Shown: positions 42,657 to 50,257 of the stretch, piece after piece | How positions within the stretch are numbered: the stretch's first letter is position 1 | Layout of the letters: each line of letters opens with the position of its first letter | Assembly (NCBI RefSeq): GCF_023715895.1 | Contig: NZ_JAMBOO010000002.1 | Span: forward strand, 1-64,000 | Source: Domibacillus indicus | Lineage (GTDB): Bacteria; Bacillota; Bacilli; Bacillales; Domibacillaceae | Reading direction: 5' to 3' | DNA: 64,000 nucleotides | The notes under the pieces: generated by a model | Told to the model about the DNA's origin: nothing | The model's database searches: none | Seen by the model: only the letters and a program-made list of their open reading frames with translations | Position numbers and translations under genes: made by a program

Positions 42657-42824
42657 ATGGAAAACAACCGACCACTCCTTGATGATTTATCATCTCAAAT
42701 TCAGAAGCTTCGTCATTTAATGCTTTTAGCTGGTACAGTCTACGGACTTGGAAGTAAGGAAGTCTTAGATTATAGCCAAGAGTTAGATGAATTAATCATT
42801 CAGTTTCAGCTTCAAAACAGCTGA
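42657..42824 (+). CDS. Spo0E-like aspartyl-phosphate phosphatase, second copy
   Basis: 55 residues, about 65% identical to that at 6367: IQKLRHLMLLAGTVYG, GSKEVL, SQELD and ELIIQFQLQ are all present. TTAGGAGGATTTAC precedes the ATG. Its own hairpin (AGCCGAAGTTTTCTTCGGT) leads straight into small-RNA unit 5. A phosphatase of Spo0A~P inside the relic would couple the region to the sporulation decision. Confidence 0.85.
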   Translation: MENNRPLLDDLSSQIQKLRHLMLLAGTVYGLGSKEVLDYSQELDELIIQFQLQNS

Positions 42825-42859
42825 ATAAATATAAAGCCGAAGTTTTCTTCGGTGTTTTT

Positions 42860-42970
42860 GTATAAATTTTCATTAAAAGGATTATAATGGTAATAATTCG
42901 AACTAATAAAATTTAATTCATCAAGATCAAAACCATTTCTGCAGTCAGGTTCATGCCTGGCTGTTTTATT
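42860..42970 (+). ncRNA. Putative sporulation small RNA unit 5
   Basis: GTATA (42860), 18 bases, TATAATG (42883), then a body with CATCAAGATCAAAACC and the terminator CAGTCAGGT...GCCTGGCTG (42942-42968). Confidence 0.55.
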
Positions 42971-42974
42971 TTTT

Positions 42975-43080
42975 GTATAAAATTTCTTGTGCGGGGTCAT
43001 AATGGTACTGTTAATTCTAAATCCAACTCCTACAAACCTGTTGTTTTTCAGTCAGGCTCCCCTCGCCTGGCTGTTTTTTT
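42975..43080 (+). ncRNA. Putative sporulation small RNA unit 6
   Basis: GTATA (42975), 18 bases, CATAATG (42998), body with TCCAACTCCTA, terminator CAGTCAGGC...GCCTGGCTG-T8 (43049-43080). It begins five bases after unit 5 ends: a true tandem. Confidence 0.6.
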
Positions 43081-43189
43081 TGTTTATTCTCTATTGATAA
43101 GGGAAATGATTACTATCGATGCGTTAGTCCCCTTGCGATAAATTAACGTTCTTGATGGCTTTGGAGTTTGAGACCTCCTTGGCTTTTTT

Positions 43190-43296
43190 GTATAAATTTT
43201 TCTTAAACGGTCATAATAATAACTGTTGATTTTGATCCTCCAAAGGATTTTAACTATCCGTGTAGTCAGGTTCCTCATATCCTGGCTGCTTTTTTA
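43190..43296 (+). ncRNA. Putative sporulation small RNA unit 7
   Basis: GTATA (43190), 17 bases, CATAATA (43212), body with GATCCTCCAAAGG, terminator TAGTCAGG...CCTGGCTG-T6 (43264-43296). Preceded by a CTCCTTGGC-T6 hairpin. Confidence 0.55.
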
Positions 43297-43397
43297 CTTT
43301 CAATTTCTATCATGAATATTTTTTCTTTTGATGAAATACACTTTATTAATGCTTACTCCAAGCAGGCACCTCAGTTAGCTTTGCCACTTCTAAACCC

Positions 43398-43425
43398 GGG
43401 CGTATCCCGGGATTTTTTCTTTTGG
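43398..43425 (+). terminator. Orphan terminator
   Basis: AACCCGGGCGTATCCCGGGATTTTTT. The same element (ACCCGGGTGTACCGGGGCTTTTT) is at 37225-37250. No ORF precedes either, so they may end another short RNA type. Confidence 0.6.
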
Positions 43426-43482
43426 CCATTTCTGCATTTTGACAGCATTTCGATAAGTCATGTTGTTATCTCCATATTTTTT

Positions 43483-43589
43483 GTATAAGTATTTCTCAAA
43501 CGGTTTATACTGGTATTATTCCTTTCAACTTCATATAGCTAAGAATCGCCTTCGTGTCTACAGTCAGGTTCTAGCCTGGCTGTTTTTTT
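43483..43589 (+). ncRNA. Putative sporulation small RNA unit 8
   Basis: GTATA (43483), 18 bases, TATACTG (43506), terminator CAGTCAGGTT...AGCCTGGCTG-T7 (43561-43589). Confidence 0.5.
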
Positions 43590-43789
43590 GTTCAAATTTG
43601 TTTATTTGTGGTTAAAATGGAAACGAATCAAGCAACCGTCCCCAGTGGTTAAGGCTTGTCTGCCTGAGAGCATTTGCTTTCAGGCCTATTTGTTTTAGAC
43701 AAACTGTTAACTTACTTATGAGATTTTCATGAATAATTTCTCTAAAAACGGTCATCCTCATGCTAGTGAAATCTTTAGGAGGGGTTATT

Positions 43790-43939
43790 ATTTTTTATTC
43801 ACTCTTTTTACTTTTATATTTTGTGAATACATTAATTGTTCTAGCTTGGCTTCTATATCAATATCAAGGTTACAGGTCTAACAGTAAACTTAACAGACCT
43901 ATGCCAGAAGATGAGCACAATGAGTCGAAAGATAAATGA
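43790..43939 (+). CDS. Small single-span membrane protein, ATT start likely
   Basis: About 50 residues: one span (FYSLFLLLYFVNTLIVLAW) then a charged tail (MPEDEHNESKDK). AGGAGGGG at 43777 lies seven bases before an ATT; the only in-frame ATG (43760) is upstream of the ribosome site and inside a promoter-like element (GAATA...GGTCATCCTC). A non-standard start therefore seems likely. Layout resembles the gene at 16237. Confidence 0.45.
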   Translation: MFYSLFLLLYFVNTLIVLAWLLYQYQGYRSNSKLNRPMPEDEHNESKDK

Positions 43940-44028
43940 TGCCCTGTCTCTTTTACTGTTTCAATTTACTACTTATTAAAGTCTGCATTATATGGAATAC
44001 AGACATACGCTGAACTCAAGATTTATCT

Positions 44029-44136
44029 GTATTAAATTTTCTCAACCGATTCATAATAGTAACGCCACCTTCGATGCTAACTCCAAAAAAGCCCATGATT
44101 TTTGCAGTCAGGCCCTCTCGTCTGGCTGCTTTTTTA
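44029..44136 (+). ncRNA. Putative sporulation small RNA unit 9
   Basis: GTATT (44029), 18 bases, CATAATA (44052), body with GCTAACTCCAAAAA, terminator CAGTCAGGC...TCTGGCTG-T6 (44105-44136). Confidence 0.5.
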
Positions 44137-44292
44137 TTGAATAAATGGTAAGCAACGATCAATACCGTATTTTTGTTGGATCTCCAATTAAGCAATAGCA
44201 GTAAGCATATGTTATAGTAATAAGCGTACTCAGTTGGATTTTTTTTACTTTTTAGTCACTTTCCTTTAATTCAAGAAAGGAGGCAGCATACA

Positions 44293-44511
44293 ATGTCTTT
44301 CAATCATATAAAGGACACCCTAGAGACGATATGCTTCTTTAAAAGCGTTAATATTACCCACACGTTTAGTAAAAATGATGAACCTCTATTGCATGTTCAG
44401 TTTGCAGAAGAAGTCCAGAAAATCCAGATAACCTGGCCCCAAACTAACAAGAAAGAACTTTACAATGATGTAGATAAAGCCGCTGAAGTCATCCAAGAAT
44501 TTGTAGGCTAG
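44293..44511 (+). CDS. Small soluble protein (72 aa)
   Basis: AAAGGAGGCAGC precedes the ATG. MSFNHIKDTLETICFFKSVN is followed by beta-rich LLHVQFAEEVQKIQITWP and a helical tail ending AEVIQEFVG. Acidic and probably cytosolic. Same strand as the small-RNA array. Unknown function. Confidence 0.6.
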   Translation: MSFNHIKDTLETICFFKSVNITHTFSKNDEPLLHVQFAEEVQKIQITWPQTNKKELYNDVDKAAEVIQEFVG

Positions 44512-44878
44512 CCACTATCCCTCACCCGATAAAACTTTAAATCCTTCTTCCACTCTGTTCATTCTTTAATCAGAAGATGATTTTAAAAATGTATATTTTC
44601 ATGGTAAAAGATCAAAATAATGTAAGTGAGGCTCATTAGGAGAAGGAAGCTATACAGCTCCTTCTTCTTTATTTAGACGGCAGCATACTGACTGCCGTCT
44701 AATCTTAAATACTGCTGAGATGAGGCCATTTATTGTCACTATTCAATAACATAAACATACACTGGCTGTTAGAGCGATTTAAAAAGTTCCCCTTCAGATG
44801 CCTATACCTTTTTAGAGTAATTTACATTCCGTGAATTGCTCTTTTTTAATTTAAAATACAAATAAGCAATTTTGTTTT
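44512..44878. other. Intergenic region
   Basis: A hairpin near 44640-44668 (GAAGGAAGCTATACAGCTCCTTC) and another near 44683-44705 (GACGGCAGC..GCTGCCGTC type). Similar GAAGGAAG.AGGTTAGCCCTTCCTTC hairpins lie at 36775 and 42240. No gene. Confidence 0.45.
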
Positions 44879-44984
44879 GTATAAACTTTTATTTAACGGT
44901 CAATACTGGTGTTGTCAATTTCCACTCCACTTCTTAGGAGCGGAGACCTTTCCTTTGGCCAGGCTCCCACCTGGCTGCTTTTTT
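44879..44984 (+). ncRNA. Putative sporulation small RNA unit 10
   Basis: GTATA (44879), 17 bases, CAATACT (44901), body with CCACTCCACTTC, terminator GCCAGGCTCCCACCTGGC-T6 (44957-44984). The -10 box is diverged. Confidence 0.45.
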
Positions 44985-45098
44985 ATACAAATCCCCTATT
45001 ATTTTCTACCTCACGGATAAAATTTTCTTCTATAAGGTCATTTACACAATCCTAACTCTCAACTTCTCAATACTATGAAGAGGTAGGAGGTGATAGCC

Positions 45099-45272
45099 AT
45101 GAGCAATGAAAACAAAGGTGGGTATGAAGACAAAGGTGGATACGGATCTGGTTTTGCACTTGTTGTTGTCTTATTTATTCTTCTGATTATTATCGGTGCC
45201 TCTTATGTAAAAGGAGACTACGGATACGATAATAAAGGACACTATGGATATGGTGGTAAAGGATACTACTAA
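45099..45272 (+). CDS. YjcZ-family sporulation protein
   Basis: A 57-residue protein: Gly/Tyr-rich N-terminus (GGYEDKGGYG), one membrane span (SGFALVVVLFILLIIIGASY) and a Gly/Tyr/Lys tail (GGKGYY). The GFALxVVLFILLIIxGA core is the YjcZ family signature; these are small proteins made in sporulating Bacillaceae. GTAGGAGGTGATAGCC precedes the ATG at 45099, which I prefer to the upstream in-frame start. A promoter-like GGATA...GGTCATTTAC lies at 45015-45045. Terminator at 45345-45376 (GGCTGTATT / AATACAGC). Confidence 0.85.
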   Translation: MSNENKGGYEDKGGYGSGFALVVVLFILLIIIGASYVKGDYGYDNKGHYGYGGKGYY

Positions 45273-45383
45273 GTGCCCTTACTTTTCTGTGAGTCACTCC
45301 TGAAGTAGCCCTGTTTCTTCGTGTAAATCCCGTTCGATGTAAAGTTGGCTGTATTAAATAAATACAGCTTTTTTTGTTTTTTT

Positions 45384-45486
45384 GTATAAATTTTCATCTG
45401 TCGGATCATAATGGTACTGATTCAAACCCAACTCCTAAAGACGCAACCCTTTCTACAGTCAGGTCCCCCACCTGGCTGCTTTTTTA
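45384..45486 (+). ncRNA. Putative sporulation small RNA unit 11
   Basis: GTATA (45384), 18 bases, CATAATG (45407), body with CCCAACTCCTAAAG, terminator CAGTCAGGT...ACCTGGCTG-T6 (45456-45486). Predicted RNA about 66 nt. Best match to the family consensus. Confidence 0.6.
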
Positions 45487-45602
45487 TTTCAACACATCTA
45501 CATTTGCGTTTTTAAATTATTAAAGGATAATAAACAATATCAAGCTATCCACCCCCTGTGGTTCACAGCTTGATTGCCTAGGAGCATTGCTTCTGGGTTT
45601 TA

Positions 45603-45902
45603 TTAAATTCCCCACCGCTCCTTTGCTTTCTGTAGCCACCCTATCGGCAAATTAGGATAGCGATCAATAATATTTTCTTCCGTAAGACCCTGCTTCAGAT
45701 ACCGCTCGTATTGCTTCTTGTTTGGCCTTGTCAGACAGAGATCATTCCTCTTTCGCTTACTGTTTTTTGAAAAACGAAGAGCGTCCTCTTGTTCTGCTTT
45801 CTTCACGTAAGCTGGCCGCTTTGACCCAAACTTCTCATCGAAATACGTTTGTACTTCCTCTGGCGTCCATTGCTGTACAACTACTGCTCCACGGTATGCC
45901 AT
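45603..45902 (-). CDS. Phage-type protein with paralogue at 37419
   Basis: A 99-residue basic protein: MAYRGAVVVQQWTPEEVQTYF, KFGSKRPAYVKK, QYERYLKQGLTEENIIDRYP and LQKAKERWGI. The last part looks like a helix-turn-helix of the type that reads 'GxTxxxIxxRYPxL'. Found in the early-to-middle gene order between RusA and the sigma-like gene. No strong ribosome site. Family not named by me. Confidence 0.55.
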   Translation of the reverse strand: MAYRGAVVVQQWTPEEVQTYFDEKFGSKRPAYVKKAEQEDALRFSKNSKRKRNDLCLTRPNKKQYERYLKQGLTEENIIDRYPNLPIGWLQKAKERWGI

Positions 45903-46068
45903 TAATTGTTCACTCCAATCCTCTAACTCAATTATTTTTAACTAATCGTGTTGTTTCACTTAACTTTTTAAAATGAAGGTGCTACTTCGAGTTCTGCTTC
46001 ACTCCTGTAATAATTTAATCGACTAAACAATAGGATTAGGTTAGTACAACAACTTGGAGGTGCATCAA

Positions 46069-46332
46069 ATGCTTAATGAAAAATTCGAATTAGAAGTTCT
46101 TTATGATGTAAGAGAAAAACTACATGAACTTCAAGAATGGTCCGTTGCTCAAACAAATGACAATCAAGAGCTTTACGATATAATTGATGGGCTGTGCCGG
46201 GTTGCAAACATGTATAATGATGTTGTAATTCAAGCTGTCAGGGATAAAGCGATTTTTACAGCAAACCCACAAGACTACATTGAGAGCAAGCTGGGAGCGT
46301 CTTATGGCGCCTATAAATATAGAGAAGACTAA
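46069..46332 (+). CDS. Small helical acidic protein (87 aa)
   Basis: TTGGAGGTG is six bases before the ATG at 46069. MLNEKFELEVLYDVREKLHE, then helical VAQTNDNQELYDIIDGL and YIESKLGASYG. Rightward, opposite to the phage genes, with its own terminator at 46337-46365 (AGCCCTTTTACTAGGGGCT). Unknown function; moron-like position. Confidence 0.6.
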   Translation: MLNEKFELEVLYDVREKLHELQEWSVAQTNDNQELYDIIDGLCRVANMYNDVVIQAVRDKAIFTANPQDYIESKLGASYGAYKYRED

Positions 46333-46408
46333 GCAAGAGCCCTTTTACTAGGGGCTTTTCACTTTTTAACATCCTTTTTTATTACATAATTTCGATCAAC
46401 TGTTGTCA

Positions 46409-46828
46409 TCATTGTTCTAACTCTTCAACTAACACTTCCACCCTTGGCGATTCACTATAAAACTTGGAGACAGTCAGATCTACTACCTGGCTATCATCCT
46501 TCCAGATCACCTTGTTCAGCGCGTCTTTTATCCCCTTTACGTAGTTGTCCACGTCTGGCTTTGTGACTGGTCGTAGTATTCCGGCCTCTGCCTCAGCTAG
46601 TTTCTTTTTACTGAACCTTTTAAGCACAGGCTTGTACACTTTCACTGTGACCTGAAGCGGCCCTTCCAGCAGCTTATCAGGCCGGTATTGTGCAGCTACT
46701 ACCTTCACATATTCCTTAAAGTTTCTTGATTTAGCAGGATCGTATAAAACGGTGTTTCCCCTCCAGTCCTTGCCGGCGCGAGGCCGGCCCTGAGCAACCG
46801 GCTCACCATAAACAGTGAATTGAATCAC
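46409..46828 (-). CDS. RusA-family Holliday-junction resolvase (YqaN-like)
   Basis: About 139 residues: IQFTVYGEPVAQGRPRAG, VYDP-type middle, TKPDVDNYVKGIKDALN with the metal-binding Asp pair, and KDDSQVVDLTVSK. RusA enzymes cut Holliday junctions symmetrically in phage recombination and packaging. I start at the GTG at 46828, with AGAAGGTG upstream, because the family begins at IxFTVYGEP. It is intact. A decayed copy is at 16698. Confidence 0.85.
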   Translation of the reverse strand: MIQFTVYGEPVAQGRPRAGKDWRGNTVLYDPAKSRNFKEYVKVVAAQYRPDKLLEGPLQVTVKVYKPVLKRFSKKKLAEAEAGILRPVTKPDVDNYVKGIKDALNKVIWKDDSQVVDLTVSKFYSESPRVEVLVEELEQ

Positions 46829-46902
46829 TTGATCACCTTCTTTTATTTTCTGATATTGAAATTTGCACAATGTTTATTATGTTTTAAAATGGTTTTATTT
46901 TA

Positions 46903-47124
46903 TTAATACCAGGTTCCTTTTGCTGTGAATTGTCGCTGCTCGCCATTTAGAAATCGAACGTCAACTGCTGCCTGCTGTGGGTTGGACTTCACCTCAACAA
47001 CATTTCCAAGCCCATATTGATCGCGCTCTTTACTTGTTAGAGATGATAAATGCTTCTGATGTGCCCGAATAAACAATCTGCGCTCGGCATCTGTTAAATG
47101 TTCATAGCCCTGAATTGGTGTCAC
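46903..47124 (-). CDS. Small phage protein (YqaO-position)
   Basis: A 73-residue basic protein: [37 protein letters not shown] and VRFLNGEQRQFTAKGTWY. GTG start overlaps the stop of the gene at 47121 (GTGA), so they are co-translated. Unknown function; placed between a DnaB-type helicase and RusA. Confidence 0.6.
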   Translation of the reverse strand: MTPIQGYEHLTDAERRLFIRAHQKHLSSLTSKERDQYGLGNVVEVKSNPQQAAVDVRFLNGEQRQFTAKGTWY

Positions 47125-47297
47125 GCTGTTTTCCCCCTTTGTTGATCTAAAAACCTGCTGAACATATGAACAGCATCGATGATAGAAGCTGGCTCTGTTT
47201 CCTCTCCAGCAGCCAAAATCATTTGTACCGGAGTCATTATATGCCCTGTTTTCTTATAGTGCTCCTTCAGCATTTCGTATACCTCATGCCGGCTCAT
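47121..47297 (-). CDS. Small phage protein after dnaB
   Basis: A 58-residue protein from the ATG at 47297 (AAAGGAGCTGGAGCC upstream): [33 protein letters not shown]. Helical. Its start overlaps the end of the dnaB remnant. A decayed copy is at about 17540-17600. Confidence 0.6.
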   Translation of the reverse strand: MSRHEVYEMLKEHYKKTGHIMTPVQMILAAGEETEPASIIDAVHMFSRFLDQQRGKTA

Positions 47298-47710
47298 GGC
47301 TCCAGCTCCTTTCAAGATCTACAAATTTGCTGTATTCCTTTACGAAAGCGAGTTCTACGGTACCGATCGGGCCGTTCCGTTGTTTGGCTAAAATGACCTC
47401 CACTACATTCTTAGCTTCGCTTTCCTTGTTGTAATAATCATCCCGGTACAAGAACGAGACGATATCGGCATCCTGCTCAATGGATCCTGAATCACGTAAA
47501 TCAGACATCATCGGACGCTTATCCTGTCGCTGTTCTACCGCTCGGCTGGCTTAACTGACTGAGGAGCATCACCAGTACGTCAAACTGACGGGCCATTTGC
47601 TTGAGCTCCCTGGTGATGTATCCGATAGCTAAGTCGTGTCGCTCAAACTTGCCAATTGGTGTAATTAGCTGCAGGTAATCGATTACGACAATATGCTTCT
47701 TGCCAGAATG
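47284..47710 (-). pseudogene. DnaB-type replicative helicase, C-terminal remnant
   Basis: From the 47710 junction the minus strand reads GKKHIVVIDYLQLITPIGKF (Walker B region), [20 protein letters not shown], then after a short insertion (CCAG) [38 protein letters not shown] and [15 protein letters not shown]. These are the last third of RecA-like DnaB. The N-terminus and Walker A are gone. Confidence 0.8.
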
Positions 47711-48235
47711 CTCCCGCTTTGTTTTGCGGACAGTTGCTCTTCAATGGTCAGATATAAACCGGAGAGATGGAACGATTCATATTCAACGTTCATTGGATTT
47801 CCAACCCGAAGAAGGTGAGGAGCTATTTGGACAAACAAAAACTTATCATTCTGATCGGATTATCACTATTCGCCCTTCTCTTCTATCTGAACTTCAAACT
47901 CATCTAAAATACCAAAATGAACGTAAGCTGCATTTAGACGATTTGTACTTTCACGCCTTAAATCTGGTTCTTTGCCGCGATGACGGATCACCCCTTACCT
48001 AAATCTATATTGTTTAATGCTTTTGATGGTTGCTAAAAAAAATGACGGTCCAAAGCTTCCCATTCATCCAACTTGGCATACTCATGCTGTAATGTTGTTA
48101 GAAGCTGGTGCGGATATGAAAATGGTTCAAGAGAAACTTGGCCATGGCTCCATGAAAACTACCTCAGATGTATATGCCCATGTTTCGAAGAAGATGGAAT
48201 CTCGGTCATTAGATCGTTTTGATAGCTATATGTAG
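47700..48235 (+). pseudogene. Tyrosine recombinase (integrase), 5'-truncated and frameshifted
   Basis: Frame 1 (to 48002) has VALQWSDINRRDGTIHIQ and TKTYHSDRIITI, the core-domain start. Frame 2 (48017-48235) has PTWHTHAVMLLEAGADMKMV, LGHGSMKTTSDVYAHVSKK. The box II His and the nucleophile Tyr (in SDVYAHV) are present, but the Arg of HxLR is Trp. The N-terminal arm-binding domain is lost where it joins dnaB' at about 47700. It once integrated the element next to glnA. Confidence 0.8.
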
Positions 48236-48320
48236 GAATTAGAGGAATCGTAAAAAATCCATGGTAAAGATGTGGTAAGGTCTTAAAAACTTTACCACGA
48301 ACCCTATAAATTTAGGGCAA

Positions 48321-48358
48321 AAGAAAAACCCCTTGAAACCATACGGCTCAAGGGGTTG
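48321..48358 (-). terminator. glnA terminator
   Basis: Minus strand AACCCCTTGA / TCAAGGGGTT then TTTC, directly after the glnA stop. Confidence 0.85.
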
Positions 48359-48364
48359 ATTCTC

Positions 48365-49699
48365 TTAGTACATTTGCATGTACTGTTCGCGCTCCCAAGG
48401 GTGAACTTGTGTGCGGAACATATCCCATTCGATCTCTTTTGCTTCGATAAAGTGCTCAAGAATATGTTCGCCCAGCGCGTTTTTGATTGTGTCATTTTTC
48501 TTCAACACTTCAAGTGCTGCTGCTAGTGTAGCTGGAAGGTCGCGTACGCCTTCTGCTTCACGCTCTTCTTTGTCCATTGCGTAGATGTTGCGGTCTACTG
48601 GAGCTGGAGCTGGCATTTTGTTTTTGATTCCGTCAAGACCTGCTGCCAATAGAACAGCCATTGCAAGGTACGGGTTTGCTGCTGGGTCAACAGAACGCAC
48701 TTCAACGCGTGTGCTTAGGCCGCGTGATGCCGGAATACGGATAAGCGGGCTGCGGTTTTGCGCTGACCATGCAACGTAGCAAGGAGCTTCGTAGCCTGGT
48801 ACAAGGCGCTTGTAAGAGTTTACTGTTGGGTTACAGATTGCTGTGAACGCTTCTGCGTTTTTCACTGTACCTGCGATAAATTGGTAAGCTGTTTCGCTTA
48901 GTTTCAATTCGCCGCTTTCATCAAAGAATGCGTTTTTGCCATCTTTGAATAAAGACAAGTTCATGTGCATACCAGAGCCGTTTACACCGAACAATGGTTT
49001 TGGCATGAATGTCGCGTGCAAGCCGTGCTTGCGGGCGATTGTTTTAACAACAAGTTTAAATGTTTGGATGTTGTCACAAGCTGTAACGGCATCCGCATAT
49101 TTAAAGTCGATTTCGTGTTGTCCTGGTGCTACTTCGTGGTGAGATGCTTCGATTTCAAAGCCCATTTCTTCAAGCTCAAGCACGATGTCGCGGCGGCAGT
49201 TTTCACCAAGGTCTGTTGGCGCAAGGTCGAAATATCCACCGTTATCGTTTAGCTCAAGAGTTGGTTCACCTTTTTCGTCCAATTTGAACAAGAAGAATTC
49301 CGGCTCAGGCCCAAGATTGAAGTCTGTGAAGCCAAGCTCTTCCATTTCTTTTAAAACACGTTTTAAGTTTGCACGCGGATCGCCTGAGAACGGCTCGCCT
49401 TCTGGAGTGTAGATATCACAGATAAGACGCGCTACTTTACCTTTTTCAGCAGTCCAAGGGAATACAACCCAAGTGTCCAGGTCTGGATAAAGCTGCATGT
49501 CGGATTCTTCAATACGCACAAAACCTTCGATTGAAGATCCATCGAACATCATTTTGTTATCAAGCGCTTTGTCAAGCTGGCTCACTGGAATTTCTACGTT
49601 TTTGATTGTGCCAAGAATATCTGTGAACTGAAGACGAATGTATCTCACGTCTTGTTCTTTCGCTAAGCGCTGAATGTCTTCACGTGTGTACTTACCCAT
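48365..49699 (-). CDS. glnA: Glutamine synthetase type I (GlnR-coupled)
   Basis: 444 residues, all GSI-alpha blocks present: [70 protein letters not shown]. Arg62 (GFVRIEESD), the residue tied to glutamine feedback in Bacillus subtilis, is present, as is the flexible loop Glu of YEAP. The C-terminus [10 protein letters not shown] matches the GlnR-contacting tail. It forms an operon with glnR, 45 bases upstream, under a GlnR box. Nitrogen assimilation, cytosolic dodecamer. Confidence 0.97.
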   Translation of the reverse strand: MGKYTREDIQRLAKEQDVRYIRLQFTDILGTIKNVEIPVSQLDKALDNKMMFDGSSIEGFVRIEESDMQLYPDLDTWVVFPWTAEKGKVARLICDIYTPEGEPFSGDPRANLKRVLKEMEELGFTDFNLGPEPEFFLFKLDEKGEPTLELNDNGGYFDLAPTDLGENCRRDIVLELEEMGFEIEASHHEVAPGQHEIDFKYADAVTACDNIQTFKLVVKTIARKHGLHATFMPKPLFGVNGSGMHMNLSLFKDGKNAFFDESGELKLSETAYQFIAGTVKNAEAFTAICNPTVNSYKRLVPGYEAPCYVAWSAQNRSPLIRIPASRGLSTRVEVRSVDPAANPYLAMAVLLAAGLDGIKNKMPAPAPVDRNIYAMDKEEREAEGVRDLPATLAAALEVLKKNDTIKNALGEHILEHFIEAKEIEWDMFRTQVHPWEREQYMQMY

Positions 49700-49744
49700 T
49701 TGTATCCATTCCTCCTCAAATATGTAAACCTTGTATGCAAAAGA

Positions 49745-50140
49745 TTAGTGAAAAAACCGTCGGTCCATTCCAGAAGAACGATTGAAGCGTCCCGCATTGA
49801 TCAGCTCTTTGCGAAGCAGCTTGCGAAGTTCTTCATCCGTGAACTCTTTTTTCGGCTTTTGGCCACTATCTCTTGTTTCTAATTCGAGCTCCTGCGATCC
49901 GTCTTTAAGCAGGATTTTTTTAATCCCGGCCATATTGATACCCTGGTCCAGAAGATCTTTCACTTCTAAGAGGCGGTCAATATCGTTCAATGAATAGAGA
50001 CGCCGGTTTCCATCAGAACGATCCGGGGTAATTAATTGATGCTGCTCATAATAGCGAATCTGCCTTGCGGTTAAATCCGTTAATTTCATGACGGTTCCCA
50101 TTGGAAAAAGCGGCATTGTCCGGCGTATTTGGCTGCTCAT
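49745..50140 (-). CDS. glnR: MerR-family nitrogen repressor
   Basis: 131 residues. RRTMPLFPMGTVMKLTDLTARQIRYYEQHQLI is the MerR winged helix (given in shortened form: RRTMPLFP...RQIRYYEQH); NRRLYSLNDIDRLLEVKDL completes it, and the C-terminal tail senses feedback-inhibited GlnA. It represses its own operon in nitrogen excess. GGAGGGGATAAT precedes the ATG. Confidence 0.95.
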   Translation of the reverse strand: MSSQIRRTMPLFPMGTVMKLTDLTARQIRYYEQHQLITPDRSDGNRRLYSLNDIDRLLEVKDLLDQGINMAGIKKILLKDGSQELELETRDSGQKPKKEFTDEELRKLLRKELINAGRFNRSSGMDRRFFH

Positions 50141-50212
50141 ATTATCCCCTCCTTTTTCTTATCTGATCTGATACCCTTACTATAAATCATGTAAGATCAT
50201 TTGTCAACTCGG

Positions 50213-50229
50213 TGTAACGTTTTGTCACA
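50213..50229. promoter_or_regulatory. GlnR/TnrA operator
   Basis: TGTAACGTTTTGTCACA fits TGTNA-N7-TNACA at every defined position. It lies 73 bases upstream of glnR in the promoter area, where autorepression is expected. Confidence 0.85.
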
Positions 50230-50257
50230 CTTCATTCATTTGTTGATTCATAGGTTG

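Noticed and set aside
42812-43278. Minus-strand basic frames (42812-43000, 43084-43278) and similar ones at 36966
   Set aside because: Their shared residues come from the antisense of the CAGTCAGG terminators, not from a protein family.
42860-45486. CRISPR array
   Set aside because: Repeats are over 100 bases apart, imperfect, contain promoter and terminator motifs, and no cas gene is present.
48240-48320. Attachment-site direct repeat flanking the relic
   Set aside because: I searched by eye for a match between this stretch and 29.2-29.7 kb and found none longer than chance.
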